Notes: a model not told the origin generated them from the letters alone. Shown: positions 22,362 through 32,950, counted from the first letter of the stretch. The stretch: DNA of 64,000 bases from Aurantiochytrium sp. KH105 (GCA_003116975.1 BGKB01000109.1:124001-188000); one strand, 5' to 3'. Numbers and translations: made by a program.

Positions 22362-24778
22362 AATTCTTCTGGCCTTTCCAACCGAGTTGAGCTAGTCACT
22401 GAGATCCATCTTCCTCAAGGCGCCTCCGAAGACCGCAGCGGCAGGCGTAGCACAGAAGGCAATTGCGGCGGCAGCAGCATCTCACGGCCTCTCGTCTTCC
22501 AGCACCGCCCGCAGCAGGTCGCCGAGGCTTGGTTTGCCCTTGTTACCTTCTCGTTTTATCGCCTGCCTCGCCCTCCGAGGCGCCAGGCAGCCTGGCTGCA
22601 GCTGCGACAGCGCAGCGGGCTCAGGCTGCACGCCATGCCATGAGTGAGTCCACATGGGTGTGCGATGGTCTGAGAGGCTGCAAACGTAGGCGTGCGCTCG
22701 ACCCGGAGAGCGCGCGACGCGGCAGGGCGGCTTTGCGGCGTGCGCCTGCGCCAGCGAGCGAGAGGACGGGCAAGCACGAAAAGGTGCGTGCGCAAATTTC
22801 ATTCACGGCGTTTGGCGGGACGAGTAACTAATTTCTCCTCTGGCACGCAGCCAGGGCGACGAGAGGGTTGAACACTGCGCGTGCCTGCCGCCGCTGCCGC
22901 CGCTGCCGAGAGCAATGGTCGCGCGCAGCGAGACGGTAGAGGCAGCTGTTGCCAGCTAGCTCGCTGCGTCCACGAAGGCTGCGGCGGTCTGGCTTCATGA
23001 GCGGCGAGCTCTGATTGATTGGCTGGCGGGCGATCGATCGATCACTCGCGTGGTCGACAAATGACGGATAAGGCCGCGTGGGCCGGCTACGGTTGGCGGC
23101 CCCAGGGGTGTGCGCTGCGATTGCAGTGGCGCAGCTATCTATGTTCATCAGCCTGGAAAGAATGGAAAAATACTTTTTTTTTAAAGGTGTGGTATAGGCT
23201 ACGCGCTCGTCGTTGTCTACGCGCAGTGTGGGTTTGGATGAAGTCCGCGCTGTCGACAGCCCCGCACGGAGGTCCCACATCTCTCCGAGGTAGGTCAACT
23301 GCGTGCCTCATGTGCACCATTCATTCACGTTGGCGCGGAGCCCTCGCCAAGCCATTATACCTACCTGACCTTTCGAAGCTAGCGTGCGCATCAGCCGCAG
23401 CCGGCCGTTGTCGGCCTCATCACTCTTTAGGGCCGAAACCGGACGGTAGTCTCGCGCCGAATGGGAGCCGAAGGTCGCCGATCAACCTATCTCTCAGCGC
23501 GAGGCTCGACTAGACGGGGTCCGGAATCAACCAATTAATCATCCATTTAGCCTTCGCATTCCGCCTCCTTCTTCCTTCCTTGTGCCGCCCTTGCCCCGGC
23601 TTTGTTAGCTGCCAGGCAGCCGCAAGAAGCTAAAAACCAGGGCAGGCCGCTTTCTGCGAGGCCCTGCCGCGCAAGCATACACTGCATGCGATACGGAGAG
23701 AAAGAGCCCTCTTTCCCTCCCTACCTGAGCCGCCGCCCCGCTCAAGCTGCCGGCCCGGGTGCAATCCCAGGCATCCATTGCACGCCTGTTCGGGTCAGGA
23801 CTCCGCGTGAAAGCGCGGCTTTCATGGCCATGACGACGGCCTGCGCCATACGGGGTTGACCGGCGAGCGTCCTCTAAAGCTAGTCACTGTCAAGGCATCT
23901 CGGTGAGTGTGCACAAGCCTGCTGGCTTGTTGGCTGCTGCGCTGGTTGCAGCTGGCTTGGTGTGTTGGTAGGCAGGCAGGCAGGCAGGCAAGGCCACAGA
24001 GGCTGTCGTCGTGCGTAGCGGTCCCAAGCGGTCGCGCATCGCGCTACGAGCATGCAGGGACTGCAGTCTCGGCGATGACGGTCTTTCTCTGCGATCTCTG
24101 GAAGGCAGAGCGTGTGAATTGCACGGCATGGCGTTCGCTGATGAAACCGCATTGCACTCACTTACAGGTCTCTGGCTGAATAGATTGCATGCAACCAGGA
24201 CCATGCATGCATCCAAGGCACGCAAACAAGCAAGAAAGCGAGTGCAGCCGCACCAGCCAGGCAGCAGGCAATGCAAGGCAAGCTAAGCCAAGCCGAGGCA
24301 GGTGAGTATGTTTTGTCAACGGCCGTGGTGGTGTGGACGGCAATGTACCTTATACGCGCAGCCTGCATCGACTCCACCGTGGACCGGGACTTGCTTGCCT
24401 GGTTGAAATTGAATACACGCTTGTTGCCTGCCGCCGCCACCCTTGCGCCGCCAGCCTGCTCGCTCCGTGCCCGCCGCCGGTGGCCGCTGCCGCCGCGCTC
24501 GGCCGGAGCTCGCGGAAGTTGCGGAGCTAGTGGCCTCGGCCCGAGGCAGGTGGCGGCGGCGGGCGAGCGGACCTACGGCGGCGGCGGCTCGTCACCGGCG
24601 CCGGAGTTCCTGCTGGCCGTGGCTCCTGCCGCTGCTTCCAAAGCAGGGCGGCGCAACAAAGGGGAGTCTGGGCCCAGGCGGTGCCGCACACATGGCGCAC
24701 GCAGGTGAAGGCCACGCAGGCGCAGCGGGCGAGGCGAGGGGGCGCCCCGCGCGCAGGTGTGTCTGCAGCGCAGCATAG

Positions 24779-24830
24779 CGCAGCGCAGCGCAGCGCAGCG
24801 CAGGGTAGGGCAGGGCAGAGCAGAGCAGAG
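24779..24830. repeat. (GCAGC)/(GCAGA) repeat
   Basis: Tandem GCAGC units grade through GGCAGG into AGCAG units, an imperfect pentanucleotide array. Confidence 0.7.
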
Positions 24831-26090
24831 CAGGCGGTGCCTACGGCGGGCAGGCGGGTGGTGGAGCCGCGGCTTGACGAGACAGGCAGGCGAGGGTGGA
24901 GGCGGCACGCAAGGAAAGCGGCGCGCGCTTCTTTTTTTATTATAATCAAAAAATTTATTGTCAATTCTATTGTCAATTCTTCTTTCTTTCACTCATTACA
25001 CTCCGGCCCAGAGAGAAAACGCAGCGCAAACTTCCCACTGGGTCCGTACCTAGCAATAGACTAGGATACCCTAATCGGTGCGGGGGAATTTTTTAACTTC
25101 ATTTATCCGTCAATCCATCTTTCAAAAGTCTTTTCTTTGCTTTTCTTTTCTTTTTTTAGTCTTTTCACCATGCACAGCTTTCCTTCTAAATCCTACTCTC
25201 TGCTCTAGCTGCTTGCTTGCTTGCTTGCCTGCTTGCTTGGGTATGACCACTCGCTTCTGCAGCAGCCGGGGCCTGCTTGGCCTTCCTTCACCGCGCAGAA
25301 ACGCAGGCATGCAAGCAGCATGGCGTTGTCTCTCCCCAAAATTCCACATCCTCCTGGTAGGCAGGCCATAGACCCCGTCTCGTAGATCGATCTATACCCA
25401 ACTTCCTGGCTAGCTCCCTCTCCTCGCTCTGCAGCCAGAAGCAGCCGCAAACCGCCCACTATGCGTTTTGCCCATTCTCCACTTGCGGCCTGGCTGCTTG
25501 CAAGACAAGACGCTGCCCCCCCTCCTCCGCCCCCCTAATCAGCGCGCGCAGTTTCGGTAGCCTTGGCGCGAGCTAGCTCTACCTCGCTTACTAATGCAGC
25601 GTTGCGCCTTCTCGCTCGCTCGCGCCCTCTCCCTCGGGCTGACCCGCCCGCTGCGCTGCAGCAACCGAGCGTGCACGGTCCGCTCGATCGCTGCGGCGCG
25701 TCGATAGGTCGATCGCGGCAGCGGCGTGCGGGCTGGAGTCAACTGGAGTCAAGCTAGCTGGCCGCGTAGCCTGGCGAGAAAGGCGGAGTGCTGCACGCTC
25801 CCTCTGCGGTGCTTGCTTGCTAGCTATGCACGAGTAGCAACTGGGTCTCTCTCTCTCTCCCTCTCTCTCCCTTGCGCCGCGCGGCGGCGGCGTTCCGGCG
25901 CTCGCTGGACTCGGCTGGCGGCACGCACGGCTGCCGTGGACGAGGGCGAGGACCTGCGCTGAGCCGCCGTGCATGGAGACGGGGAGCGAGGGAGGCAGGG
26001 ACAGAATCGGAGAGGGAGTGAGGGAAAGAAAAGGGGAAGAGGGCGCAGGCTCCATGGAAGAAGGGCGCTGCAAGCTGGCGAAATGAATTG

Positions 26091-26230
26091 TAAGGTAAAG
26101 AAAGGAAAGAAAACAAAAAAGAAAAAGGAAAAATTGGAAGAAATCAAAAAAGGGAAAGTTGGAAGAAAAGGGAAGAAAGAAAAAAGAAAAGCCAGAAAAA
26201 GAAAGCTAGGAAAAGAAAAAAAAAAGCCAC
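26091..26230. repeat. Polypurine tract
   Basis: About 140 bp almost purely A and G on the plus strand, about 270 bp upstream of the zinc-finger gene ATG. It produces a Lys-rich upstream extension of that gene's frame that is unlikely to be protein. Confidence 0.8.
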
Positions 26231-26310
26231 GCGGCTTCGAGGCAAAACCCCATTCAACGCGACCTGGACACGCTCGCCTCGGGCAGAGACCTCCGCGCGA
26301 GAACTCGACG

Positions 26311-26372
26311 CAGCGAGTAAGCCAGCCAGCCAGCCAGCAAGCAAGCGAGCAAGCGAGCGAGCGAGCGAGCTC
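26311..26372. repeat. GCCA/GCAA/GCGA tetranucleotide array
   Basis: Successive short runs of GCCA, GCAA and GCGA units, about 125 bases upstream of the ATG at 26497. Same GCNN theme as arrays upstream of several other genes in the window. Confidence 0.8.
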
Positions 26373-26496
26373 GTGCGCAGACAGACCCCCTTCGCCCCGC
26401 GCCCTCGTCCCCTCGCTGCTCATCGGAGAGAAAGAGGTAGGCGACCCCCGTCAGAACCAGCAGAACCGGAAACCCAAGCAAGCAAACCTCGCTAGC

Positions 26497-27222
26497 ATGC
26501 AGACTCTCGCGACCAAGCGCGCGCGCGCAAGCTCGATGACGCCCGTGGCCCGCTCGTGCGGCTCGGAGGCCTCTGTGGACCCCATCGGCGAGCAGCCGCA
26601 GCGACCGTGCGCGCCCCTCGGAAGGCGCGGCGACGACGCCGCCGCCGTCTCGCCCGCGACATCGGCCAAGACCACCTTTGTTGCCTTCTCCGACTCCGAC
26701 TCGGAGTGCGACGAGACGGCCTCGACGCTCTCCGTCTCGTACGAGATCCCCAGCAACCAGCCCGCCTCGCCCTGCCTCAAGGGCCGCAGCGGACTCGCCC
26801 GCGCACTCGCCATGTCGCCGCCGCCGACCCCGACCGCAGTGACCTCGCGCTCGCTCGACTCACCAAGTGCCGTCAGCCGCACCAGGTCAACGCGCTCCGT
26901 TGCCTCTGCTGACGGCGAGGAGGCCATGCTTCTGCGCCGCATTCTCAACGACAGCGACGACTCGGCCACCAAGGACATTCACTTCAAGCGCTGCGCCCAT
27001 TGCAAGTGCGTCTATTCGGGCGCCGGATCCTCCGGCGGCGATGGCACATCCATGCGCCACCTCTTTTGCAGCGGTGAGTGCTACATCACATCTTTTGCCA
27101 TGCTCCGGAATCGCCGCTACGTCGAGCGCCAGCGTCGCCAGGAGCAGCGCCAGCGCCTGCAGCACGCCATGGATGCCTCCACCGTTACCGCCGTCAACTG
27201 CGCCAACACTCGCCTTCGCTAA
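26497..27222 (+). CDS. FCS-like (FLZ-type) zinc-finger protein
   Basis: A 241-residue protein from ATG 26497. The frame is open upstream to 25969, but that part is the Lys-rich polypurine translation and GCNN repeats, so the later ATG is preferred; G/C-ending codon use starts there. Residues 1-155 are disordered, Ser/Thr/Pro-rich with SP/TP sites and an acidic Ser patch (FSDSDSECDE, 64-73). Residues 163-200 form a C2C2 finger: C166-x2-C169, 21 residues, then FCSGEC (C191, C195) and an aromatic/hydrophobic tail, closely resembling the plant FCS-like zinc finger that mediates protein contacts with SnRK1/AMPK kinases. A basic Arg/Gln-rich helix follows (207-225). A kinase-adaptor role is inference by analogy. 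Confidence 0.8.
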   Translation: MQTLATKRARASSMTPVARSCGSEASVDPIGEQPQRPCAPLGRRGDDAAAVSPATSAKTTFVAFSDSDSECDETASTLSVSYEIPSNQPASPCLKGRSGLARALAMSPPPTPTAVTSRSLDSPSAVSRTRSTRSVASADGEEAMLLRRILNDSDDSATKDIHFKRCAHCKCVYSGAGSSGGDGTSMRHLFCSGECYITSFAMLRNRRYVERQRRQEQRQRLQHAMDASTVTAVNCANTRLR

Positions 27223-27865
27223 GCAAAGCATCGCAATGCAAGGCAATGAAAAGCCAAAGCGTGCGAGGACCCAACCAAGCGCGCTCTTGTTCATGTTTCT
27301 CTATAATCCGTGCGGCTGCTCTCTCAAAGCACAAAAATCAAAAAGAGCATAATCGCACATAATCGCCTGGCCTCACGCGCCGCGCGAAGCTGTCCCTTCA
27401 TCGGATGCAAAGGACAAACGCCATCCGTATTTCTCCCAAGTAAATATCTCCATCCAGGCGGCAAGGAGCGAGCGAGCGACAATCAAACAAGAATCAAGAA
27501 GGGCTGAATATATATACTCACCTAAGCCGTCCGCCACGCCAGGCACGACCATTGACCTCAGCCTGTGCGAAATTTCTTCTTTTCTCGCGAAATCAAAGCG
27601 AGTGGCACGCTCTCCCTTCTTCGAAGCTCCTCCTTTCCCGTTGGGTCATTCTTATTCCGTCACGTCCATCTACATCACGTCCTGTTCCTGTTTCTCTTTT
27701 TTCAATGTCAATTCCTGATGCATTCCACCCCGCGCACGCCGTCCTTCCGTCTGCCACGCTCGCACGCACGCATGCGAGCATGCGCGGACGCGCAAGGAAG
27801 GCGTCGCTTATGTCCATACATAATATCATACACGTTACCATAATAATAAATCACATTCATCATGC

Positions 27866-27997
27866 TCAACTTCCCTCTCCACGATCGAGTCGATTTCCCT
27901 TGTCCCCAAGCACCAGGTGGGTGCCCTTGAGGCCACGCGTGAGGCCGACCGTGAACGCTCTCGGGTCCTTCCAGTCGCAGCCGCAGTGCAGCTGCCA
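27866..27997 (-). CDS. Possible terminal exon of an unrecognised protein
   Basis: On the minus strand, an open stretch ending at a TGA at 27866 reads WQLHCGCDWKDPRAFTVG then LTRGLKGTHLVLGDKGN, with mostly G or C in third codon positions as in the window's real genes. Just upstream is a pyrimidine-rich TTGCTTGTCGCAG that could be a splice acceptor, and a GTGAGT donor candidate lies at 28141-28146, but the reading frames on the two sides do not agree in an obvious way. It could be the last exon of an intron-containing gene or a relic. No family recognised. Confidence 0.25.
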   Translation of the reverse strand, partial: WQLHCGCDWKDPRAFTVGLTRGLKGTHLVLGDKGNRLDRGEGS

Positions 27998-28760
27998 CTG
28001 CGACAAGCAAGCCAAGCTAAATCCGCCAGCCATGCTAATACGCAAAAAGCTACTATACGACCCCTGCATCCACGGCGCCGAATGTGGCACGAGCCTTCGC
28101 CAGCGTGCTTTGGGCTGACCGACGATCGATTGATTGATTCACTCACGGGTCTTCTCCACGGCGAACTCGTGAGCGCCTGCCGCGACTGCGGTCGATGCGA
28201 CAATATGCGAGTGCGGTCCGCGCCGCAAATTCTCCGCCCCTGCAAAGCCCCGCCCGCCGAGAAGGGGGACCCGGCCGGCCGCTGCGCGCCACATGCCAGG
28301 ACCCAAGACTACGACGAGATCGGTCCCGGGCCCACGTCCATGCCGCCGACGGAGGCCGCCGAAATGCATTTCCGCCCGGGTCCTCGACCGGTTCCGAGCC
28401 CAGAGAAAGAAGGAAAGAAAGCCAAGGTAAGGCAAGGCAAGCTTTCCGAAGGCAAGCTCGTCGTGATGAACCAATGCCAGGCGCCCGACTCTTGAGGCAC
28501 GCCTTGGATGCCTGGCTGTTGCTGCTGGCAGTGGTGGCTGGAAGGTGCTTGTGGAGGACCGCCTTCAACTCTTGGCTGCCGGCTTTGGCATTGGTCCAAG
28601 TCCCCAGGCCTGCTGCGGAACTGAGACCGCCCCCCGGCGCCGTGTGATAAAAACCTCGGCGGGTGCGCGCGGGTGATCCTGCTGCTGATGACGATGATGA
28701 TGATGCTTTCTTTCATTCTTCTCGACGCCGTGCATCTCCACAGCCTGCCTGCACAGCCAA

Positions 28761-28805
28761 CTCGAGTCGAGTCGAGTCGAGTCGATTCGAATGAACTCGA
28801 GTCAG
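28761..28805. repeat. (GAGTC)n pentanucleotide repeat
   Basis: Tandem GAGTC units (about five, then variants GATTC, GAATG, AACTC). Shares the GANNC theme with arrays at 22323, 47629, 47869 and 53801. Confidence 0.85.
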
Positions 28806-29363
28806 CCGGCGTTGCGCTTGCGAGCGAGCGAGCGTGCGTGATACTCTCGACTTCGTTCGGTTAGAGAATGATTCTCTTTCCCAGGAGCAGCAAAGAGGAG
28901 CTGCGAGAGGGAGCAGCGAGAGGGAGCAGCACCAGCACCAGCACCAGCACCAGCATGCAGCTGCAGCACCAGCTAGCTGGCAGCAGCGCCAGCAGCAACA
29001 GCGTTTTTCTTTTTCTTTTTTTTGTTTGGAATCAACTGTCAAGATCAAGACTGCGACTGCGATCGCGATGACGAGCCGCATCCGGCTGCGGCCGGTGCGG
29101 CTGCGGCTGTCACAGACCAGGCCCGTTGCCGACTGCAATCGTCTTCTTCTTCTTCTTGTTCTTCTTCTTATTATTATTCTTTTCCTTCTTCTTCTTTTTG
29201 TAGCAGTGGCAACGAAAAACGCGTCTTGAGTCTCACCATCGGGAGCAAAGACGGACCCCGAAATGCCGAGACCCCAAAAATGGTTTGAGTGACCGTTAAA
29301 AAAAAGTAAATGACTCTGCATTTGGGGGCTCCACGGAACCCAATATTTAGCGACCGAATGGGG

Positions 29364-29370
29364 TATAAAA
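29364..29370 (+). promoter_or_regulatory. Candidate TATA box (TATAAAA)
   Basis: A perfect TATAAAA 117 bases upstream of the ATG at 29487. It is one of few canonical TATA boxes close to a start in this window. The transcript start is unknown. Confidence 0.5.
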
Positions 29371-29486
29371 AGGAAATACAAATGTGTCGGTCCGAATCCG
29401 GAATCCGGCTATCCAGACAAACAAGCTGAGCAAGGAGGCAAGCGTAGGCGAGATCGCAGGCAAGCAGGCAAGCACAGCACAGCACC

Positions 29487-31046
29487 ATGACTTCCGAGGG
29501 CCAGGGCCCGCAGACTGCCGCGCTCGCAGCATTCGCCGCGGCCGCCGCCGCAGCTGCGGCCGCCGTCGTGCTCCGGCGCAAGAACAGCACCGCCAAGTCG
29601 AGCGCTGGCGGCAGCAGCAGCAGCGCAAAGGCGGACTCCGTCGACGAGCAGCTGAAAAAGCTCTACAGCTCGACGCCAGCGATCCCCGAGGCACAAGACA
29701 CCTTCAACTTGCGTCTCGACGAAGCCCGCTTCGTCGACTTCCTCGGCCGCCTCCTCGACGAGAGCGAGCACCTGCAAAACTTCCCGCCCGAGTTTATTCC
29801 CAAGGAAGATCTCGTGGTCAAGCATGTTTTGGATATCCTCAACCTGCACAGCACCGAAAATGGCGGACCTCTTGAAATTGAGCAAGTCTCATTCACCCCC
29901 GGACGTAGCAACCTCATCATTCGCTACCCAAGTACTGCTGCTGACAGCAAAGATGCCCCAACCATTGGCCTCATTGGTTCCCACATGGACGTCGTCCCCG
30001 CTGTAAAGGAAAACTGGAAGCGCGACCCCTTTCATCTCCAGGTTGAGGGTGACATGATGTACGGCCGCGGCACTACCGACTGCCTCGGTCATATTGCACT
30101 CCTTACGCTCTTCTTTGAGGCCCTTGCCAAGAAGCGCCCCGAGACCCACGCCAACATTGTTGCCGTCTTTATTTGCAGCGAGGAAGCCACCGACAAGCCG
30201 GGCATTGGCGTCGATGGACTCGAACCCAAGGGGTACCTCAAGGCTCTTCAGAACGGCACCAGCCTGTGGATCGACGCGAGCGACTCCGAGCCCTGCATCG
30301 GTACCGCCGGCGCCCTGCAGTGGCACCTCAAGGCAACCGGAAAGCGATTTCACTCTGGATTCCCCAACCTGGCAGTCAACCCCATCGAGTTGCTCACCGA
30401 GGCCTCGGCGTACTTGCAGGACAAGTTCTATGCAAAGTATGCCCCTCACCCAGAGGAGAAACGCTTTGGCTACTTGAACCCATCAACCATCAAGCCCACG
30501 CAAATCTCGGCAGCAAAGGGCGGTCTCAATCAGATTCCCCCTACCGCGACGTTCTCAGGTGATATTCGTCTTACGCCCTTTTACGATTGTGCCGAGGTCA
30601 TCGAGTCCATGAACACATGGGTCAAGGAGCTCAACGAGACGCGCTTCGCCGCCCTTGGTACGCGCGGTCCTGTTTCCAAGTACGAGCTCCCCGATGAGGG
30701 TCTTATTGGCAAGTTGGAACTCGAGTGGGCTCACGATGGCGAGGAAATCCTCATGGAAGGTATTGCCTGCAACATCGATTCCCCGGGATTCCTCGCCATT
30801 TGCGACTCCATCAAGTCGGTGCGCGGCGCCGTCAAGCCTTATTCGATTTGTGGTTCGCTCCCGCTTGTGCGCTCCATGCAGCGGGCCGGATTTGACCTTC
30901 AAATCACCGGATTTGGTGCTTCTGACGCCTACCATGCCGAAAACGAGTACTGCAGGCTTTCAGATATGCTCAACGCCTGCAAGATTCTATCCCTCTATTG
31001 CTCCAAGCTCCAGGCGTTCTACAAGTCGAAAAAGGAGTCTTCTTAA
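29487..31046 (+). CDS. Acetylornithine deacetylase-like M20 metallopeptidase
   Basis: A 519-residue protein from ATG 29487, which follows a TATA box and a GCAA/GCAG-rich leader. Residues 11-30 are Ala/Val-rich and hydrophobic, a possible membrane anchor or organelle signal. The M20 peptidase fold is clear: GSHMDVVP with metal ligand H166 and catalytic D168, GRGTTDCLGH with ligand D198, SEEATD with E232/E233, IDASDS near 263, and GASDAYHAENEY near the C-terminus with the last His ligand. The overall pattern matches plant and stramenopile acetylornithine deacetylases, which hydrolyse N-acetylornithine to ornithine and acetate in arginine biosynthesis. The related enzymes succinyl-diaminopimelate desuccinylase and aminoacylase are less likely but share the motifs. 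Confidence 0.87.
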   Translation: MTSEGQGPQTAALAAFAAAAAAAAAAVVLRRKNSTAKSSAGGSSSSAKADSVDEQLKKLYSSTPAIPEAQDTFNLRLDEARFVDFLGRLLDESEHLQNFPPEFIPKEDLVVKHVLDILNLHSTENGGPLEIEQVSFTPGRSNLIIRYPSTAADSKDAPTIGLIGSHMDVVPAVKENWKRDPFHLQVEGDMMYGRGTTDCLGHIALLTLFFEALAKKRPETHANIVAVFICSEEATDKPGIGVDGLEPKGYLKALQNGTSLWIDASDSEPCIGTAGALQWHLKATGKRFHSGFPNLAVNPIELLTEASAYLQDKFYAKYAPHPEEKRFGYLNPSTIKPTQISAAKGGLNQIPPTATFSGDIRLTPFYDCAEVIESMNTWVKELNETRFAALGTRGPVSKYELPDEGLIGKLELEWAHDGEEILMEGIACNIDSPGFLAICDSIKSVRGAVKPYSICGSLPLVRSMQRAGFDLQITGFGASDAYHAENEYCRLSDMLNACKILSLYCSKLQAFYKSKKESS

Positions 31047-31142
31047 GGCGAAGCCTGGCCGCTGGCTTGCGACCTCGTTCCAGCGTAGTCAATGATCAAT
31101 CATGCCTTTCTTTTGGTAAACAACATTTTTGCACGCACCTCT

Positions 31143-31181
<39 letters not shown>

Positions 31182-31462
31182 ACAACGCGTCCTTCATTGC
31201 AACATACCAATGAGAACAAAACACAACAACGATATATCTTCAAGTGCACAGTTTATCTCAAAGTACAAGAGCTAATATTGCAAATTGGGCAAAAAAATCC
31301 CTCGCGTCTTGACGGGAGGACCAAGGAGCGTGTGCAAATTTTGCCGCCGCCGCCGCACAGCGTGCGACGAACCCGTCTGTACACACTTGAGCCCGCCCTA
31401 AGAATGACTTTTAGAACATCGAGCAAGCAAATATAAGTCCGAGCATCCATGTCTTCATCGAC
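31047..31462. other. Convergent 3' intergenic region with (TC)n
   Basis: 416 bp between the deacetylase stop and the LRRC57-like stop. It contains a pure (TC) run at about 31146-31180 and AT-richer flanks, consistent with two 3' UTRs. No gene seen. Confidence 0.5.
31146..31180. repeat. (TC)n dinucleotide repeat
   Basis: About 16 tandem TC units, about 100 bases after the deacetylase stop. Confidence 0.9.
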
Positions 31463-32293
31463 TCAAGGTTTAATCTCTCGCTCCACGTCGTCCGCGAGAC
31501 CGCAAATACTACGATCCGGATGAAGGCCCTGCGAAATGCCCTTATTGATTCGCTCTGCTCGACGTGCCATAAAAAGGTCGAATCCAGGCGTCTCGCGCAG
31601 TATCCCCACTGTAATCGGATTGCCATCGAGTTGCAAGAGGTGGATCTCTGTCTTTGCAAAAATCTCACTTGGCACACTTGCTAGCTGGTTGTTGCGCGCC
31701 TTGAGACACTTGAGCTTGGTCATCTCACCCACGGCTGGTGGCAAGGTTTGCACGGCATTGTCATCAATGTCGAGCTCTTCGAGGGCCTGCAGCGCCTCAA
31801 AACCGAATGAAGGCGCGAAACCCGTGATTCGATTGTGAGAAAGATTTGCCAATGCCGTACACGGCGGTAGCGCCAGGCGCGGATGTCCCACCTCGCCTTC
31901 GAAGGCGTTATACGAAAGGTCAAGCTTTTTCAGCTTTTGCCGAGGCAGCACCGCTGCCACCGTGTGCAATTTGTTGTGGTCCGCAAGTAGCGTGTGCAAT
32001 TCGCTCAAATGAATGAGCTCCATGGGGAGCTCTTGCAGCGCATTACAGCTCAGCCGCAGGCTCTGCAGTTTCGTGAGAACTCCAATCTGCGACGTCAGGT
32101 TCTCCAAGGCGTTCCCACTGAGGTCGAGGCTTCGTAGCCTGTCTCCGAGCAGCCACACCTCCGCCGGGACGCGCGTCAGCTTGCACTTGGCCAGCACCAG
32201 TCTGCCAGTCTTGCCGCCCGTCTCCACTGCGCCGCTTACGCCGCCCTTGCTCTTGTCCGCCGTCGTCAGCGCCGTCGACGAGGAGGTCCCCAT
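31463..32293 (-). CDS. LRRC57: LRRC57-like leucine-rich repeat protein, predicted N-myristoylated
   Basis: A 276-residue protein from the ATG at 32293; the open frame extends two codons further but only with a TTG. The true start gives MGTSSSTAL, a good N-myristoylation signal (Gly2, Ser6), as in animal LRRC57 (MGNS). About eight LRRs follow, such as LRSLDLSGNALENLTSQIG, LQSLRLSCNALQELPMELI and LKCLKARNNQLASVPSEIF. The C-terminal block HLLQLDGNPITVGILRETPG then FDLFMARRAERINKG aligns with the LRRC57 end (CLLAVEGN, LRELEGYDKYMERFTATKK). LRRC57 is a conserved but poorly characterised membrane-associated protein. Divergent from BCKDHA over a 657-bp shared promoter region. Confidence 0.82.
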   Translation of the reverse strand: MGTSSSTALTTADKSKGGVSGAVETGGKTGRLVLAKCKLTRVPAEVWLLGDRLRSLDLSGNALENLTSQIGVLTKLQSLRLSCNALQELPMELIHLSELHTLLADHNKLHTVAAVLPRQKLKKLDLSYNAFEGEVGHPRLALPPCTALANLSHNRITGFAPSFGFEALQALEELDIDDNAVQTLPPAVGEMTKLKCLKARNNQLASVPSEIFAKTEIHLLQLDGNPITVGILRETPGFDLFMARRAERINKGISQGLHPDRSICGLADDVEREIKP

Positions 32294-32950
32294 CGTCAAA
32301 GTAGTCGCTTTGTCGCTTTGATGCTTTCTTTGCTTTCAACTTTGCTTTGCTTTTATGCGTTATTGCAAAGTCCAGCCTGACTGAGCCTGTGCCTGCTGAG
32401 CCTGATCGGCCAGCGGGTTGGTTCTCCATCCACTGGGCAGATTCTCGTGGCCAGATCAAAAGCAACAGATGATCACATTCACGAGTACGCTAGCCCTGTC
32501 CAGGATGCGCACGCGGAAGCGCTCTTCTCTCGAGTGAGTGGTAACTCGCTTCGTAGTATCTCGCTTCGTACCGCATCGCATCGCATTGTTCATCACATCC
32601 AGCGCTGCACACCCTCGCCGCGCCAAACTAGTTCGATATAGTCTTGGAACTATAAGTTGTGCAACATTGTGTCCCAATGCGAGGATTTGGCACAAAGCGG
32701 CAAATTCCGGCAAGACGAAGGACTGACCCGGCGGGCGCTTTGGCAAGCGCGCGCGCGCGGCAGCAGACCGCCATCTCCGGCTTCCGCTCGACCACCCACG
32801 CCCGCGTCTCGCTTACGCGCCACGACCCCGCGCGTTTCTCGCCTCGCCTCGCTTCGCCTCGCTGGCGGACGGACGAACGGACGCAGCCACGCTCGGACGT
32901 GCTACGCCGAGGAGAACAAGGATAGGACCCCGGGAAAAGCGCTCAAGAAG
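32294..32950. promoter_or_regulatory. Bidirectional promoter region LRRC57-like / BCKDHA
   Basis: Divergent ATGs at 32293 (-) and 32951 (+) leave about 650 bp. It contains CTTTG/GCTTT-type repeats near 32315-32355, CGCTTCGTA repeats near 32548-32570 and CGCAT units at 32571-32587; the part nearest BCKDHA (32740-32900) is GC-rich. No core element stands out. Confidence 0.5.

Larger units (their letters stand above)
18876..26090. other. Gene-free stretch, part 2
   Basis: About 7.2 kb without a gene I can support. Visible content: pyrimidine-rich tract 19106-19185; purine-rich tracts 20895-20940 and 21008-21105; GCAG/GCTG-type runs near 20040-20145; an ATGC run near 22157-22176; GCATC pentamers at 22323-22361; GGCA run near 23968-23990; GCAGC then GCAGA units at 24779-24830; CTTG run near 25210-25240; TC-rich run near 25845-25870. 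A 22-codon coding-looking fragment lies on the minus strand at about 22482-22547. No tRNA, rRNA or transposase-like sequence was found. Confidence 0.5.
27223..29486. other. Intergenic region, mostly unexplained
   Basis: About 2.3 kb. It contains a possible minus-strand coding fragment (27866-27997, listed separately), the GAGTC array at 28761-28805, CAGCAC repeats near 28930-28960, a CTT/ATT run near 29140-29190 and the promoter of the deacetylase gene with a TATA box. Other frames lack protein character. Confidence 0.45.

Noticed and set aside
24128-24150. CTGATGA resembling a hammerhead or C/D box core
   Set aside because: No partner GAAA stem or D box in a workable arrangement.
25969-26496. 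N-terminal extension of the zinc-finger protein
   Set aside because: Lys-rich translation of a polypurine tract followed by GCNN repeats; ATG 26497 marks the change to coding composition.
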